A stretch of 64,000 nt of DNA from Paraburkholderia sprentiae WSM5005 (GTDB lineage: Bacteria > Pseudomonadota > Gammaproteobacteria > Burkholderiales > Burkholderiaceae), in the NCBI RefSeq assembly GCF_001865575.2, contig NZ_CP017561.2, positions 3,038,001 through 3,102,000 on the forward strand. The letters run 5' to 3'. Below the pieces are notes generated by a model. That model saw only the letters and a list, made by a program, of their open reading frames with translations, ran no database searches and was not told where the DNA came from. Made by a program: the position numbers and the translations under genes. Of this stretch, positions 50,658 through 60,068 are shown in pieces. Position 1 is the stretch's first letter. Each line of letters begins with the position of its first letter.

Positions 50658-52786
50658 CGTCCCGGCTCCGTGATGTGTTGGTCGTTGTCGGCGGGGTTCG
50701 CGGCGTCGTTGCCGTCGCCGCTCGGCGCGGATTCTTCAGCGCTGGGGGTGTCGTTGGGATGGGAGCCGTCGGCTTCGGCTTGGGCTTCCGCTTCGCTTTC
50801 GGCGCTGTCATCCGATGCGTCGAGCAGCGCTTCGTCGCCCTCGTCCTCGCCTTCTTCGGCTTCGGCGCCGCTCGTCACGGTCGGCGCATCGAGTACGTGC
50901 AACAGACGCACCGAGGCTTCGATCGTCAGCTCATCGATCGACATCACTTCCATCTGCAAACGCGTGCCGCGCGCGTGCACGCCGAGGCCGGGCACGTGCA
51001 GCAGCAATGGAATTTCCTCGAGACGCACCAGATCGCCCTTCACCACCGACGCGACCACCTGCTTGCGGTTTTCCTGCGTGAGCCAGCGCAGACACCAGAA
51101 GTACTCCATGCGACGCTGGTAGTCGGCGTATGCGGTGTAGGTGTCGTCGAAGCCTTGCACGACCGCGAACAGATCGGCGTCCTTCGGCTTGAACGGCGCG
51201 GCGAGCTTGGCGGTCACGCCATGCTGCACGCACGCGATCAGTTGCCACTGATTCACGAGGTCGACGTAGCGACGCAGCGGCGACGTGCTCCACGCGTACT
51301 GCGGAACGCCGAGCCCTTCGTGCGGCGCGGCGTTGGTCTGCATGCGCGTGCGCTTCGGGCCGCTCGGCGCGCCGAACGCGCGCTGCGTGCGATAGATGCC
51401 CGGCACGCCGTGGTCGTGCAGGAACGCGCCCCACGACGAGTTCGCGAGAATCGCCAGTTCCGCGACGATCGTGTCGAGCGGCGAGCCGCGCCGGCGCGGC
51501 GTGATCGTGATGTGCTCGCCGTCGACGTAGAAATTGAAGTCGGAATTGCGCTGCACTTCGCGGCGCAGGCCGTAGCCGGCGCGCGCGGTCTGGCGCTTTT
51601 CGAACAGCGCCTGCGCGAACGGCCACAGCACGGCGATATCGTCCTTGTGCGGATACTCGCCGGTGCCTTCGGCAAGCGCTTCTTCGGTGACGATTCCGTC
51701 GAGCGTGTTGTGGCGCAGGTTGTTCTTCACGAACACGCGCTCGGCGCGCGTTTCGCTCGCGACGATCTCCTGCGTGTCGCGATTGACGATCACGTACAGC
51801 GACAGCGCCGGTCGATACCCGCCTTCGGCGAGCGTGAAGGTTTCGACGACGCTGTCGGGCAACATCGTGATCTTGTCGCCGGGCATATAGACCGTCGACA
51901 AACGCGCGCGCGCGATTGCATCGACCTCGTCGCCGCGCTCGATGCCGAGCGCCGGCGCGGCGATGTGCACGCCGATACGCACGCGGCCGTCGGCCAGGTG
52001 CTCGACCGAGAACGCGTCGTCGATTTCGGTCGTGGTGACGTCGTCGATCGAGAATGCTTCGATGGCGGCCTGCGGCAAATCGTCGGGCACGTTCGCGGCC
52101 GCGACGGGCGGGAAGCCGGTGCCGTGCGGGAAGAACTCCGAGAGGAATTTCGCCTCGTGCAGCGCGCGCGGCGACGCGATCGCGCCGCATTCGAGCATCA
52201 GCCGCGCCTGCGAGATGCCGCGCGCGGCCGCGGCGCCCTCGAGCGCCTTGTATTCGATGGTGTTCTTGTCGGGCTTCGTCAGCAGCGCGAGGGCCTTGCC
52301 GCCGGCGAACGCTTCCGGCAGACGGCCTGCCTTCAGCTCTTCCTCGTACTGCGCCTGCACGAGCGCCTGCTGACGCTTGCGCTCGAGGCCCGCGAGCGCC
52401 ATCTTCAGCTGCTCTTGCGGCGCGCGCTGGTACATGCCGCGGCCCTTGCGGCGGAAGTACACCGGCGAGCCGTGCATGCGCAGCACCAGCGCCGCACGCT
52501 CGGTCGCGCCGAAGCTCGCGCCGAAGTACTCGGCGCCCAGCGTCGCGAATGGGAATTCATCGTCCGGCGCGCACTCCCACAGGAAGTCGAGATCGATCTC
52601 TTGCGCCAATGCGTCGGCCTGCTGCATCAGTTCGGCCGCGGTGGGCTTGTCGAACTCGATCAGCACATCCTTCGCGCGCACCTTCGCGCGCCGGCCGCCC
52701 GGCAACTCGACCTGAAACGCGTCGCCCTGACGCGACAGCACGCTGCCGGCCTTGAAACTACCCGATTCCTCGAAGAAAACGTTCAC
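50654..52786 (-). CDS. RNase II-family exoribonuclease with acidic tail
   Basis: A 710-residue RNB-domain 3'-5' exoribonuclease. The RNB active site with its cluster of metal-binding aspartates is SIDDVTTTEIDDAFSVEHL near residue 245; YAWSTSPLRRYVDLVNQWQL near 530 is the second signature, followed by an S1-like region. The final 72 residues (about 639-710) are rich in Asp, Glu, Ala and Ser with one Arg and no Lys, probably disordered. The start is GTG (52784-52786), so the length could be checked. It is translationally coupled to aroE. It is RNase II-like, not clearly rnb or rnr by eye. Confidence 0.9.
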   Translation of the reverse strand: MNVFFEESGSFKAGSVLSRQGDAFQVELPGGRRAKVRAKDVLIEFDKPTAAELMQQADALAQEIDLDFLWECAPDDEFPFATLGAEYFGASFGATERAALVLRMHGSPVYFRRKGRGMYQRAPQEQLKMALAGLERKRQQALVQAQYEEELKAGRLPEAFAGGKALALLTKPDKNTIEYKALEGAAAARGISQARLMLECGAIASPRALHEAKFLSEFFPHGTGFPPVAAANVPDDLPQAAIEAFSIDDVTTTEIDDAFSVEHLADGRVRIGVHIAAPALGIERGDEVDAIARARLSTVYMPGDKITMLPDSVVETFTLAEGGYRPALSLYVIVNRDTQEIVASETRAERVFVKNNLRHNTLDGIVTEEALAEGTGEYPHKDDIAVLWPFAQALFEKRQTARAGYGLRREVQRNSDFNFYVDGEHITITPRRRGSPLDTIVAELAILANSSWGAFLHDHGVPGIYRTQRAFGAPSGPKRTRMQTNAAPHEGLGVPQYAWSTSPLRRYVDLVNQWQLIACVQHGVTAKLAAPFKPKDADLFAVVQGFDDTYTAYADYQRRMEYFWCLRWLTQENRKQVVASVVKGDLVRLEEIPLLLHVPGLGVHARGTRLQMEVMSIDELTIEASVRLLHVLDAPTVTSGAEAEEGEDEGDEALLDASDDSAESEAEAQAEADGSHPNDTPSAEESAPSGDGNDAANPADNDQHITEPGR

Positions 52787-53001
52787 TCAATACTCTCGTT
52801 CTGACTTGCATCTGCCGGCGCGCCCGACGCTCTCTAGCGATCGATCACTGCCTGCGCGGCACGGCAAGCTGTTCGTGATAATGGATCCGCGGCGCGCACT
52901 GCGCGTGCCAGCGGGTTGAATCTTGCGACCAGCGGTGACCGTCGATGTGTCTTGCTGTCTGACGTCGTTGCAGGGATCGGCGCGGCCGCGTTCGCGCACC
53001 G

Positions 53002-53616
53002 TCAAGCCGCCGCGCGCGGCGCCGGCGGCTCGACGTGGGCGGCGTCGCAAAAGGCCAGCACGTCGTCGAGATACTGCGCGAACTCGCTGATCGCATGGTC
53101 GCTGCCTTCGATCAGCGTCGTGCGCGCGCCCGGATAGTGCGCGAGCATTTCGCGGTAGTCGAGCACTTCGTCGCCGGTGGCTGCCATCAAATAATAGCGT
53201 TCGGGCCGCGTGATCGACGCGACACCAAGCGCGCGCAATTCGTCCAGATGACGGGGCTCGACGACGATGCTGCCGCCGCCGTGCCATAACGGCTGCTCGC
53301 CGAGATAGGCGCTCAGGTCGCGCTGCGGCACCACCGCCGGGTTCAGCAGCACGGCCGGCCAACCGTGCTTCTCGGCCAGATGCGTGGCGAAGTAGCCGCC
53401 GAGCGAACTGCCGATCAGCGTCACCTGCCCCGCGGCGCCTTTCGCGCGTGCCCTCGTCACCAGCGATTCGGCGAGCGCCACGGTTTCGAACGGCGACACC
53501 GGAAGCATCGGGCAGCACCACTCGTCGGCGCGGCCCAGTTCGGCGAGACGTGCCGCCAGCAGGCGCGCCTTGAACGAATTCGGCGACGAGCGGAAACCGT
53601 GCAGATAGAGAATCAC
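53002..53616 (-). CDS. YqiA-type alpha/beta-hydrolase
   Basis: A 204-residue protein of the YqiA (UPF0227) esterase family. The motif ILYLHGFRSSPNSFKA starts the fold, GSSLGGYFATHLAE carries the nucleophile Ser near residue 88, and EGSDHAISEF has the catalytic His. E. coli YqiA acts on short acyl esters; the natural substrate is unknown. The start codon is GTG and overlaps the mpl stop by 4 nt. The 215-nt gap before the RNase II-like gene shows nothing certain. Confidence 0.88.
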   Translation of the reverse strand: MILYLHGFRSSPNSFKARLLAARLAELGRADEWCCPMLPVSPFETVALAESLVTRARAKGAAGQVTLIGSSLGGYFATHLAEKHGWPAVLLNPAVVPQRDLSAYLGEQPLWHGGGSIVVEPRHLDELRALGVASITRPERYYLMAATGDEVLDYREMLAHYPGARTTLIEGSDHAISEFAQYLDDVLAFCDAAHVEPPAPRAAA

Positions 53617-55007
53617 GCCGCGCCTCGCGTCGAAAGAGCGTCGAGCAGCTTCTGATGCACGCCGCCGAAGCCGCCGTTGCTCATCACCAGAATCTGATCG
53701 CCGGGGCGCGCCGCGTGGACCACCGCCTTCACGAGCGCGTCGAGGTTGTCGAACGCCTGCGCCTTGCCGTCGAGCGGCGCGAGCGCTTCGCGGAGATTCC
53801 AGCCGAGCGCGTCGCGCCCGCTCGGCGCGCCGTAGCCGAACACGAGGTCGGCGTCGGCGAGGCTCGCCGGCAGCTGCGCTTTCATGACGCCGAGCTTCAT
53901 CGTGTTCGAGCGCGGTTCGAGCACGGCGAGAATCCGCGTGTTGTCGCGGCCGACGCGCGCGCGCAGCCCGGCCACCGTCGTCCCGATCGCGGTGGGGTGA
54001 TGCGCGAAGTCGTCGTAGACGGTCACGCCGTCGACGCTGCCGCGCACTTCCATGCGGCGCTTCACGTTGCGAAAGCCTGACAGCGACTTCGCGGCTTGCG
54101 CGGGCGGCACCCCGACGTGGCGCGCGGCGGCGATCGCGGCGAGCGCGTTCATGCGGTTATGCTCGCCCTGCACCTGCCAGTCGACCACGCCGACTCGCTC
54201 GCCGTTGTGGTACACGGCGAAGCGTTCGTCGACGGGCACGCCCTGTTCCGCCGGTTGAACCTCCCAGCCGCCCTGCACGCCGAAGCGCTCGACCTCGCTC
54301 CAGCAACCGCGCGTCAGCACGCGCTCGAGCGCGTCCTCGCGGCCGTTCGTGACGACGCGGCCGAGCCGCGGCACGGTGCGGATCAGGTGATGAAACTGCG
54401 TTTCGATCGCGGCGAGATCGGGGAAGATGTCGGCGTGATCGAATTCGAGATTGTTCAGCACCGCCGTTTTCGGGCGGTAATGGACGAACTTCGAGCGCTT
54501 GTCGAAAAACGCGGTGTCGTATTCGTCGGCTTCGATCACGAAAAAGCTCGAATCGGTGAGCCGCGCCGACACGCCGAAATTGAGCGGCACGCCGCCGATC
54601 AGGAAGCCCGGGTTCAGGCCCGCGTCCTCGAGCAGCCAGGTCAGCATCGAGCTCGTGGTGGTCTTGCCGTGCGTGCCGGCCACGGCGAGCACCCATTTGC
54701 CGTTCAGCACGTGCTCGCCGAGCCACTGCGGACCGGACACGTACGGCAGGCCGCGGTCGAGAATCGCTTCCATCAGCGGGTTGCCGCGCGTGACCACGTT
54801 GCCGATCACGAACAGATCCGCGCGCAGGCCGTTCAGTTGGTCGGCGTCGTAACCCTCGATCAGACGGATGCCTTGCGCCTCGAGCTGTGTGCTCATCGGC
54901 GGATAGACGCCGGCGTCGCAGCCGGTCACGGTGTGGCCCGCATTGCGCGCGAGCACCGCGAGACCGCCCATGAAGGTGCCGCAGATGCCGAGGATGTGGA
55001 TATGCAT
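53613..55007 (-). CDS. mpl: UDP-MurNAc:L-Ala-gamma-D-Glu-meso-DAP ligase
   Basis: A 464-residue Mur ligase of the Mpl group, which reattaches recycled tripeptide to UDP-MurNAc. MHIHILGICGTFMGGLAVLA is the N-terminal signature, VLAVAGTHGKTTTSSMLTWLL near 110 is the ATP site, and EADEYDTAFFDKRSKFVHYRP and YDDFAHHPTAI follow. The frame continues to 55187, but ATG 55007 begins the family sequence. It precedes yqiA with a GTGA overlap and diverges from the gene at 55194. Confidence 0.95.
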   Translation of the reverse strand: MHIHILGICGTFMGGLAVLARNAGHTVTGCDAGVYPPMSTQLEAQGIRLIEGYDADQLNGLRADLFVIGNVVTRGNPLMEAILDRGLPYVSGPQWLGEHVLNGKWVLAVAGTHGKTTTSSMLTWLLEDAGLNPGFLIGGVPLNFGVSARLTDSSFFVIEADEYDTAFFDKRSKFVHYRPKTAVLNNLEFDHADIFPDLAAIETQFHHLIRTVPRLGRVVTNGREDALERVLTRGCWSEVERFGVQGGWEVQPAEQGVPVDERFAVYHNGERVGVVDWQVQGEHNRMNALAAIAAARHVGVPPAQAAKSLSGFRNVKRRMEVRGSVDGVTVYDDFAHHPTAIGTTVAGLRARVGRDNTRILAVLEPRSNTMKLGVMKAQLPASLADADLVFGYGAPSGRDALGWNLREALAPLDGKAQAFDNLDALVKAVVHAARPGDQILVMSNGGFGGVHQKLLDALSTRGAA

Positions 55008-55193
55008 AAGCCTGTCGTGCCGCGGGGGTCTTTTTGCGGGAAATGGAGTGGCGCAGGACGGCCGGAATGACCGTCTGCAAAGGACGCCTATTGTAACCGA
55101 CGCGGCGCGCGCTGCCCCTGCCGGCCATGCCCGGCGGCGCCCCGCGCGGGCCGCCTGGCCGCGTCGCCAGGGGCGATCGAGTATCATGCGAGG

Positions 55194-55844
55194 ATGGTCC
55201 GCAAATCACATTTCGATCCGCAGCGCGTGCGCGAGGAAATCGCGATCGCGGCGGCACGCCTGATTGCCGAAGACGGTCTGGATTACGCCAGCGCGAAGCG
55301 CAAGGCGGCCCGGCAGGTCGTCGGCGAGACCCGGGTTGCCGGCGAATGGCTGCCGGACAACGATCAGATCGAACAGGAAATCCGTGAATATCAGTCGCTG
55401 TTCCAGGGCGACAGTCAGCCGGCGCTGCTGCGACGGCTGCGCATGATCGCGGTCGACTGGATGAGGCGGCTCGCGCCGTTCAATCCCTACCTGACGGGCG
55501 CGGTGCTGGGCGGCACGGCCGGCGAGCATTCGGATATCCATCTCCAGGTCTTTTGCGACAACCCGAAGGAAGTCGCGATCTACATGCTCAATGCAAACCT
55601 CCAGTATGACGTGTCCGAAACGCGCCATTTTGCGGGCCGCGGCTATGTGGAAACGCTGAGCTTCCTGTGGCGCCCCGCGGACGAGCGCGCCGCCGAGCCG
55701 GTCGGCATCCACGTCGCGCTGTACGAAACCGACGACCTGCGCGGCGCGGTGCGCGCCGACGCGCGCGGCCGCACGGCGCGGGCGAATCTGCAGGCGGTCC
55801 AGGCGCTGCTCGACGGCGACGAAGTGCCGTCCTTCACCAATTGA
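55194..55844 (+). CDS. Conserved protein, unrecognised; nucleotidyltransferase-like motif
   Basis: A 216-residue protein I cannot assign. The N-terminal half is charged and helical (RVREEIAIAAARLIAEDGLDYASAKRKAARQVVG); the middle has FNPYLTGAVLGGTAGEHSDIHLQVFCDNPKEV, which looks like the G-G/S-x9-D-x-D core of minimal nucleotidyltransferases but with His in place of the second Asp, so it may be inactive or only similar. There is no signal peptide or membrane segment. ATG 55194 is 186 nt from the divergent mpl. The TlpA-like gene begins 19 nt after its stop. Confidence 0.75.
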   Translation: MVRKSHFDPQRVREEIAIAAARLIAEDGLDYASAKRKAARQVVGETRVAGEWLPDNDQIEQEIREYQSLFQGDSQPALLRRLRMIAVDWMRRLAPFNPYLTGAVLGGTAGEHSDIHLQVFCDNPKEVAIYMLNANLQYDVSETRHFAGRGYVETLSFLWRPADERAAEPVGIHVALYETDDLRGAVRADARGRTARANLQAVQALLDGDEVPSFTN

Positions 55845-55863
55845 TCAGACGGAACGGAGCACG

Positions 55864-56424
55864 ATGAACACGAGACGTATGCTGGTGGGCGCGGTCGTCG
55901 CGCTGGCTGCCGCCGGCGGCGGCGTGCTGGCCAATCACTGGCTCAATCGCGGTGCGGACGTCGCGAATGCGGCGCAGGCCGGGTCACAGTCCGACGCGCA
56001 TGCGAGCCCCGTCCAGCAGCTGTGGACCACACCCGTCACGAACATCGACGGCAAGCCCCAGTCGCTGAGCCTGCTCAAGGGCCACCCGATCGTCGTGAAC
56101 TTCTGGGCCTCATGGTGCGGTCCGTGCGTCGAAGAAATGCCGGCGCTGTCGCAGATCCAGCGCGAGTACGCGCAGAAAGGCATTCAGTTCGTCGGCCTCG
56201 GCGTCGACTCGGAAAAGAACATCCAGACCTTCCTGCAGAAGGTCAAGGTCGCGTACCCCATCTACGTAACCGGCTTTGGCGGCGCGGACCTCGCTCGGGC
56301 GTTCGGCAACAATGCGGGCGGCTTGCCGTTTACCGTCGTGATCGACGCAAAAGGCAACGTCCGCTCGACCAAATTAGGCCAGATCGACGCCGCGGCGCTG
56401 CGCCGGACGCTCGACACGCTGTAA
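55864..56424 (+). CDS. TlpA-like thiol:disulfide protein
   Basis: A 186-residue thioredoxin-fold protein anchored or exported by a hydrophobic N-terminus (about residues 6-24). The active site is WCGPC (84-88) in VVNFWASWCGPCVEEMPAL, and the cis-Pro region is GGLPFTVVIDAKG. Members of the TlpA/ResA group reduce disulfides in the periplasm, often for cytochrome c maturation or protection. GGAG precedes the ATG. It is likely co-transcribed with the gene at 55194. Confidence 0.9.
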   Translation: MNTRRMLVGAVVALAAAGGGVLANHWLNRGADVANAAQAGSQSDAHASPVQQLWTTPVTNIDGKPQSLSLLKGHPIVVNFWASWCGPCVEEMPALSQIQREYAQKGIQFVGLGVDSEKNIQTFLQKVKVAYPIYVTGFGGADLARAFGNNAGGLPFTVVIDAKGNVRSTKLGQIDAAALRRTLDTL

Positions 56425-56572
56425 ATTCCCCGATTTCTCACGCCGCGTTTTTTGGCATGCAATTCCGCGCAGAACGAGCAAAAATACGCGGATGATTCCC
56501 GAATTTGAGTGAAGTTCGACCCTCGGCCGCGCCGCAGCCCGCCGCGGCCGTGGCCGGGTACGCGCGTGAAAC

Positions 56573-56602
56573 TAGACAAGTTTCTCTAATCAGCGCTAAA
56601 GT
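56573..56602 (+). promoter_or_regulatory. Candidate promoter of aroQ-acc
   Basis: TAGACA (56573-56578) and TAAAGT (56597-56602) are 18 nt apart, about 30 nt before the aroQ ATG. The -35 matches consensus in five of six bases, the -10 in four. It lies in the 208-nt gap after the TlpA-like gene, which shows no clear terminator. Confidence 0.5.
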
Positions 56603-56632
56603 GCGCGCAATTCCACGGAAAAAGAAGCGACC

Positions 56633-57088
56633 ATGACGCGACTGCTGGTACTGCACGGACCCAACCTCAACCTTCTCGGCTCCCGGGAACCCGAGGTCTA
56701 CGGTCGCGTGACCCTGCCGCAGATCGATCAGGCGCTAGCGGACCGCGCAGCCGATGCAGGCGTCGAGCTCGCGTCTTTCCAGAGCAATCACGAAGGCGCG
56801 CTGGTCGACCGTATCCAGGCGGCCCGCGCCGAAAAAACCGATTTCATCCTGATCAATCCCGCCGCCTACACGCAGACGAGCGTGGCTATCCGAGACGCAC
56901 TGGCGGGGGTCGGCATCCCGTTCGTCGAGATTCATCTATCGAATGTGCATCGACGGGAATCGTTCCGGCATCACTCATATTTCTCCGATCAGGCTGAGGG
57001 CGTCATTTGCGGCCTCGGCTGGAAGGGGTATCTGTACGCGCTCGAATTCGCGCTCGACCGGCTCGCGGCCGGCTCGTCGCGCGGCTGA
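56633..57088 (+). CDS. aroQ: 3-dehydroquinate dehydratase, type II
   Basis: A 151-residue type II dehydroquinase that converts 3-dehydroquinate to 3-dehydroshikimate. [20 protein letters not shown] (5-24) carries the active-site Tyr loop; [23 protein letters not shown] and [21 protein letters not shown] hold the other conserved residues, including the catalytic His. It leads the aroQ-accB-accC-prmA run, an order common in Burkholderiaceae and Pseudomonas. Confidence 0.97.
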   Translation: MTRLLVLHGPNLNLLGSREPEVYGRVTLPQIDQALADRAADAGVELASFQSNHEGALVDRIQAARAEKTDFILINPAAYTQTSVAIRDALAGVGIPFVEIHLSNVHRRESFRHHSYFSDQAEGVICGLGWKGYLYALEFALDRLAAGSSRG

Positions 57089-57167
57089 ACCCAAACACGT
57101 CCAATTTGAGCCGGCTACTGCACGCTCGCACGCGCCGGCATACAACGCATTGAAAAGGGGCACCCCG

Positions 57168-57635
57168 ATGGATCTACGTAAACTAAAAACTCTGATCGAC
57201 CTCGTCTCCGAGTCCGGTATTTCGGAACTCGAAGTGACCGAGGGCGAAGGCAAGGTCCGCATCGTCAAGAACGCGCCGCCCGTTTACGTTCAACCGTCAG
57301 CCTCCTACGCCGCACCGCAATTCCAGCAAGCCGCGCCGCCAGCCGTCGAGGCGCCGGGCGCCGCGGGCGCTCCTGCCACGCCGGCCGCCGCCGCGCCGCA
57401 GGGTCACGTCGTGACTTCGCCGATGGTCGGCACGTTCTACCGCGCACCGTCGCCGGGCGCCGATCCGTTCGTGCAGGTCGGCGACACGGTCAAGGAAGGC
57501 CAGACCATTTGCATCATCGAAGCGATGAAGCTGCTCAACGAGATCGAGTCGGACAAGTCCGGCGTGGTCAAGGAAATCCTCGTCGAAAACGGCCAGGCGG
57601 TCGAGTACGGCCAACCGCTGTTCGTGGTCGGCTAA
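57168..57635 (+). CDS. accB: Biotin carboxyl carrier protein of acetyl-CoA carboxylase
   Basis: A 155-residue BCCP. The C-terminal biotinyl domain has the [10 protein letters not shown] motif with the lysine that carries biotin. An Ala/Pro-rich linker (about residues 45-80) joins it to the N-terminal [23 protein letters not shown]. It carries CO2 from AccC to the carboxyltransferase in fatty acid synthesis. ATG 57168 has AAAAGGGG upstream; a longer open frame begins inside aroQ but is not family-like. Confidence 0.97.
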   Translation: MDLRKLKTLIDLVSESGISELEVTEGEGKVRIVKNAPPVYVQPSASYAAPQFQQAAPPAVEAPGAAGAPATPAAAAPQGHVVTSPMVGTFYRAPSPGADPFVQVGDTVKEGQTICIIEAMKLLNEIESDKSGVVKEILVENGQAVEYGQPLFVVG

Positions 57636-57750
57636 CGCGGCACGCACTGTTCGCCGCCCGCGCGCCGTTCTCCCGAGGCGCGCGACCGATCCTCTGCGGC
57701 AGCCGGCGTCGTGACCGACCCGGCGCCCATTGATGAGTCGAAAACCCGCT

Positions 57751-59115
57751 ATGTTTGAAAAAATCCTCATTGCCAATCGTGGCGAGATCGCGCTTCGTAT
57801 CCAGCGCGCCTGCCGCGAGCTCGGTGTCAAGACCGTCGTCGTCTATTCGGAAGCCGACAAGGAAGCCAAGTACGTGAAGCTCGCCGACGAGGCGGTCTGC
57901 ATCGGCCCCGCGCCGTCGAATCTGAGCTATCTGAACATGCCCGCGCTGATCAGCGCGGCCGAAGTCACCGACGCCGAAGCGATCCATCCCGGCTACGGCT
58001 TCCTGTCGGAAAACGCCGATTTCGCCGAGCGCGTCGAGCAGTCCGGCTTCACCTTCATCGGCCCGCGTCCGGAAACGATCCGCATGATGGGCGACAAGGT
58101 CACGGCCAAGCAGACCATGATCAAGACCGGCGTGCCTTGCGTGCCCGGTTCGGAAGGCGCGTTGCCGGACGATCCGAAGGAGATCGTGAAGATCGCCCGC
58201 CAGGTCGGCTATCCGGTCATCATCAAGGCCGCGGGCGGCGGCGGTGGCCGCGGCATGCGCGTGGTCCATACGGAAGCGGCGCTCGTCAACGCGGTCAACA
58301 TGACCCGCGAGGAAGCCGGCCGCGCGTTCGGCAACCCGCAGGTCTACATGGAGAAATTCCTCGAGAACCCGCGGCACATCGAAATCCAGGTGCTGGCCGA
58401 CTCGTTCAAGAACGCCGTGTGGCTCGGCGAGCGCGATTGCTCGATGCAACGCCGTCACCAGAAGGTGATCGAGGAAGCGCCGGCGCCGGGCATCGCGCGG
58501 CGTCTGATCGACCGCATCGGCGATCGTTGCGCTGACGCGTGCAAGAAGATGGGCTATCTCGGCGCGGGCACCTTCGAGTTCCTGTATGAAAACGGCGAGT
58601 TCTACTTCATCGAGATGAACACGCGCGTGCAGGTCGAGCATCCGGTGACCGAACTGATCACCGGCGTCGACATCGTGCAGGAGCAGATCCGCATCGCGGC
58701 CGGCGAGAAGCTCACGTTCCGTCAGCGCGACATCCAGTTCCGCGGCCATGCGATCGAATGCCGGATCAACGCCGAAGATCCGTTCAAGTTCACGCCGTCG
58801 CCGGGACGCCTGACGTCGTGGCACATGCCCGGCGGTCCTGGCATCCGCGTCGATTCGCACGCCTACAATGGTTATTTCGTGCCGCCGAATTACGATTCGA
58901 TGATCGGCAAGCTGATCGCTTACGGCGCGACGCGCGAACAGGCGATCAAGCGGATGCGCATCGCGCTGTCGGAAATGGTGGTTGAAGGCATTCACACCAA
59001 CATCCCGCTGCACCGCGAGCTGATGCTCGACGCGAAGTTCGTCGAAGGCGGCACCAGCATCCACTACCTCGAAAACCGGCTGGCCGCGCGTCAGCAGGTC
59101 GCGGAAGAAGCGTAA
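57751..59115 (+). CDS. accC: Biotin carboxylase of acetyl-CoA carboxylase
   Basis: A 454-residue ATP-grasp enzyme that carboxylates biotin on Acc[26 protein letters not shown] starts the protein; [19 protein letters not shown] near 155-175 is the ATP loop, and [26 protein letters not shown] near 275-300 has the metal and bicarbonate residues. The length agrees with E. coli AccC (449). Upstream in-frame ATGs at 57730 and 57733 are less likely. prmA follows after 3 nt. Confidence 0.97.
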   Translation: MFEKILIANRGEIALRIQRACRELGVKTVVVYSEADKEAKYVKLADEAVCIGPAPSNLSYLNMPALISAAEVTDAEAIHPGYGFLSENADFAERVEQSGFTFIGPRPETIRMMGDKVTAKQTMIKTGVPCVPGSEGALPDDPKEIVKIARQVGYPVIIKAAGGGGGRGMRVVHTEAALVNAVNMTREEAGRAFGNPQVYMEKFLENPRHIEIQVLADSFKNAVWLGERDCSMQRRHQKVIEEAPAPGIARRLIDRIGDRCADACKKMGYLGAGTFEFLYENGEFYFIEMNTRVQVEHPVTELITGVDIVQEQIRIAAGEKLTFRQRDIQFRGHAIECRINAEDPFKFTPSPGRLTSWHMPGGPGIRVDSHAYNGYFVPPNYDSMIGKLIAYGATREQAIKRMRIALSEMVVEGIHTNIPLHRELMLDAKFVEGGTSIHYLENRLAARQQVAEEA

Positions 59116-59118
59116 GTC

Positions 59119-60021
59119 ATGAGCTATCGGGAACTGGTTGCCGAACTGGCGCGGGAGCACGCGGACGAGTTGTCCGACGCGTTGCTCGAATTGGGCGCGC
59201 TGTCCGTGTCGGTCGAAGACGCCGACGCCGACACGCCCGATGAGCAGCCGCTGTTCGGCGAGCCGGGTCTCACGCCTGATCGCACGGCGTGGCAGCATTC
59301 GCGCGTGATCGCGCTGCTCGCGCCGGAACAGGATCCGGCCCTGCTGCTCGCCGCCGCCGCCAATGAAATCGGACTCGATGCCGCGCCGGCGCATACCGTG
59401 CGCGAGGTCGAGGAACAGGATTGGGTGCGGCTCACGCAGTCGCAGTTCGATCCGATCCCGATCGGCGAGCGCATCTGGGTCGTGCCGTCGTGGCACGATG
59501 CGCCGGAGCCCGACGCGCTCGTGCTCGAACTCGATCCGGGCCTCGCGTTCGGCACCGGCAGCCACCCCACGACGCGTCTGTGCATGGAGTGGATCGAGCA
59601 GTCGGTCAAGGCGGGCCAGTCCGTGCTCGACTACGGCTGCGGTTCGGGCATCCTCGCGATTCTCGCGAAGAAGTGCGGCGCCGATCCGGTGATCGGCATC
59701 GACATCGATCCGCAGGCGGTCGAATCGGCGCGTCACAATAGCGAGCGCAATCACGCCGACGTCACCTATGGCCTGCCGGATACCTGCCCGGCCGGCGAGT
59801 TCGACGTCGTGGTCGCGAACATCCTATCCAATCCGCTGAAGCTGATGGCGTCGATGCTGTCGTCGAAGGTGAAGCCGGGCGGGCGCATCGCGCTGTCGGG
59901 CATTCTCGCGCGCCAGGCCGACGAAGTCGCGCGGGTCTACACGCACTGGATCGATATCAGCGTGTGGCGTGAACACGAAGGTTGGGTGTGCCTCGCCGGA
60001 ACGCGCCGCGAAAGCAATTAG
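59119..60021 (+). CDS. prmA: Ribosomal protein L11 methyltransferase
   Basis: A 300-residue SAM-dependent methyltransferase that trimethylates ribosomal protein L11. [23 protein letters not shown] near 140-160 and [33 protein letters not shown] near 173-205 are the substrate and SAM motifs; [10 protein letters not shown] near 235 matches the catalytic NPPY-like motif. The length fits E. coli PrmA (293). It starts 3 nt after the accC stop and is likely co-translated. Confidence 0.96.
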   Translation: MSYRELVAELAREHADELSDALLELGALSVSVEDADADTPDEQPLFGEPGLTPDRTAWQHSRVIALLAPEQDPALLLAAAANEIGLDAAPAHTVREVEEQDWVRLTQSQFDPIPIGERIWVVPSWHDAPEPDALVLELDPGLAFGTGSHPTTRLCMEWIEQSVKAGQSVLDYGCGSGILAILAKKCGADPVIGIDIDPQAVESARHNSERNHADVTYGLPDTCPAGEFDVVVANILSNPLKLMASMLSSKVKPGGRIALSGILARQADEVARVYTHWIDISVWREHEGWVCLAGTRRESN

Positions 60022-60068
60022 AATAAGGCGTATTGTCAACCCAACGGCCTCAGGCTCAACGGCTCGAA

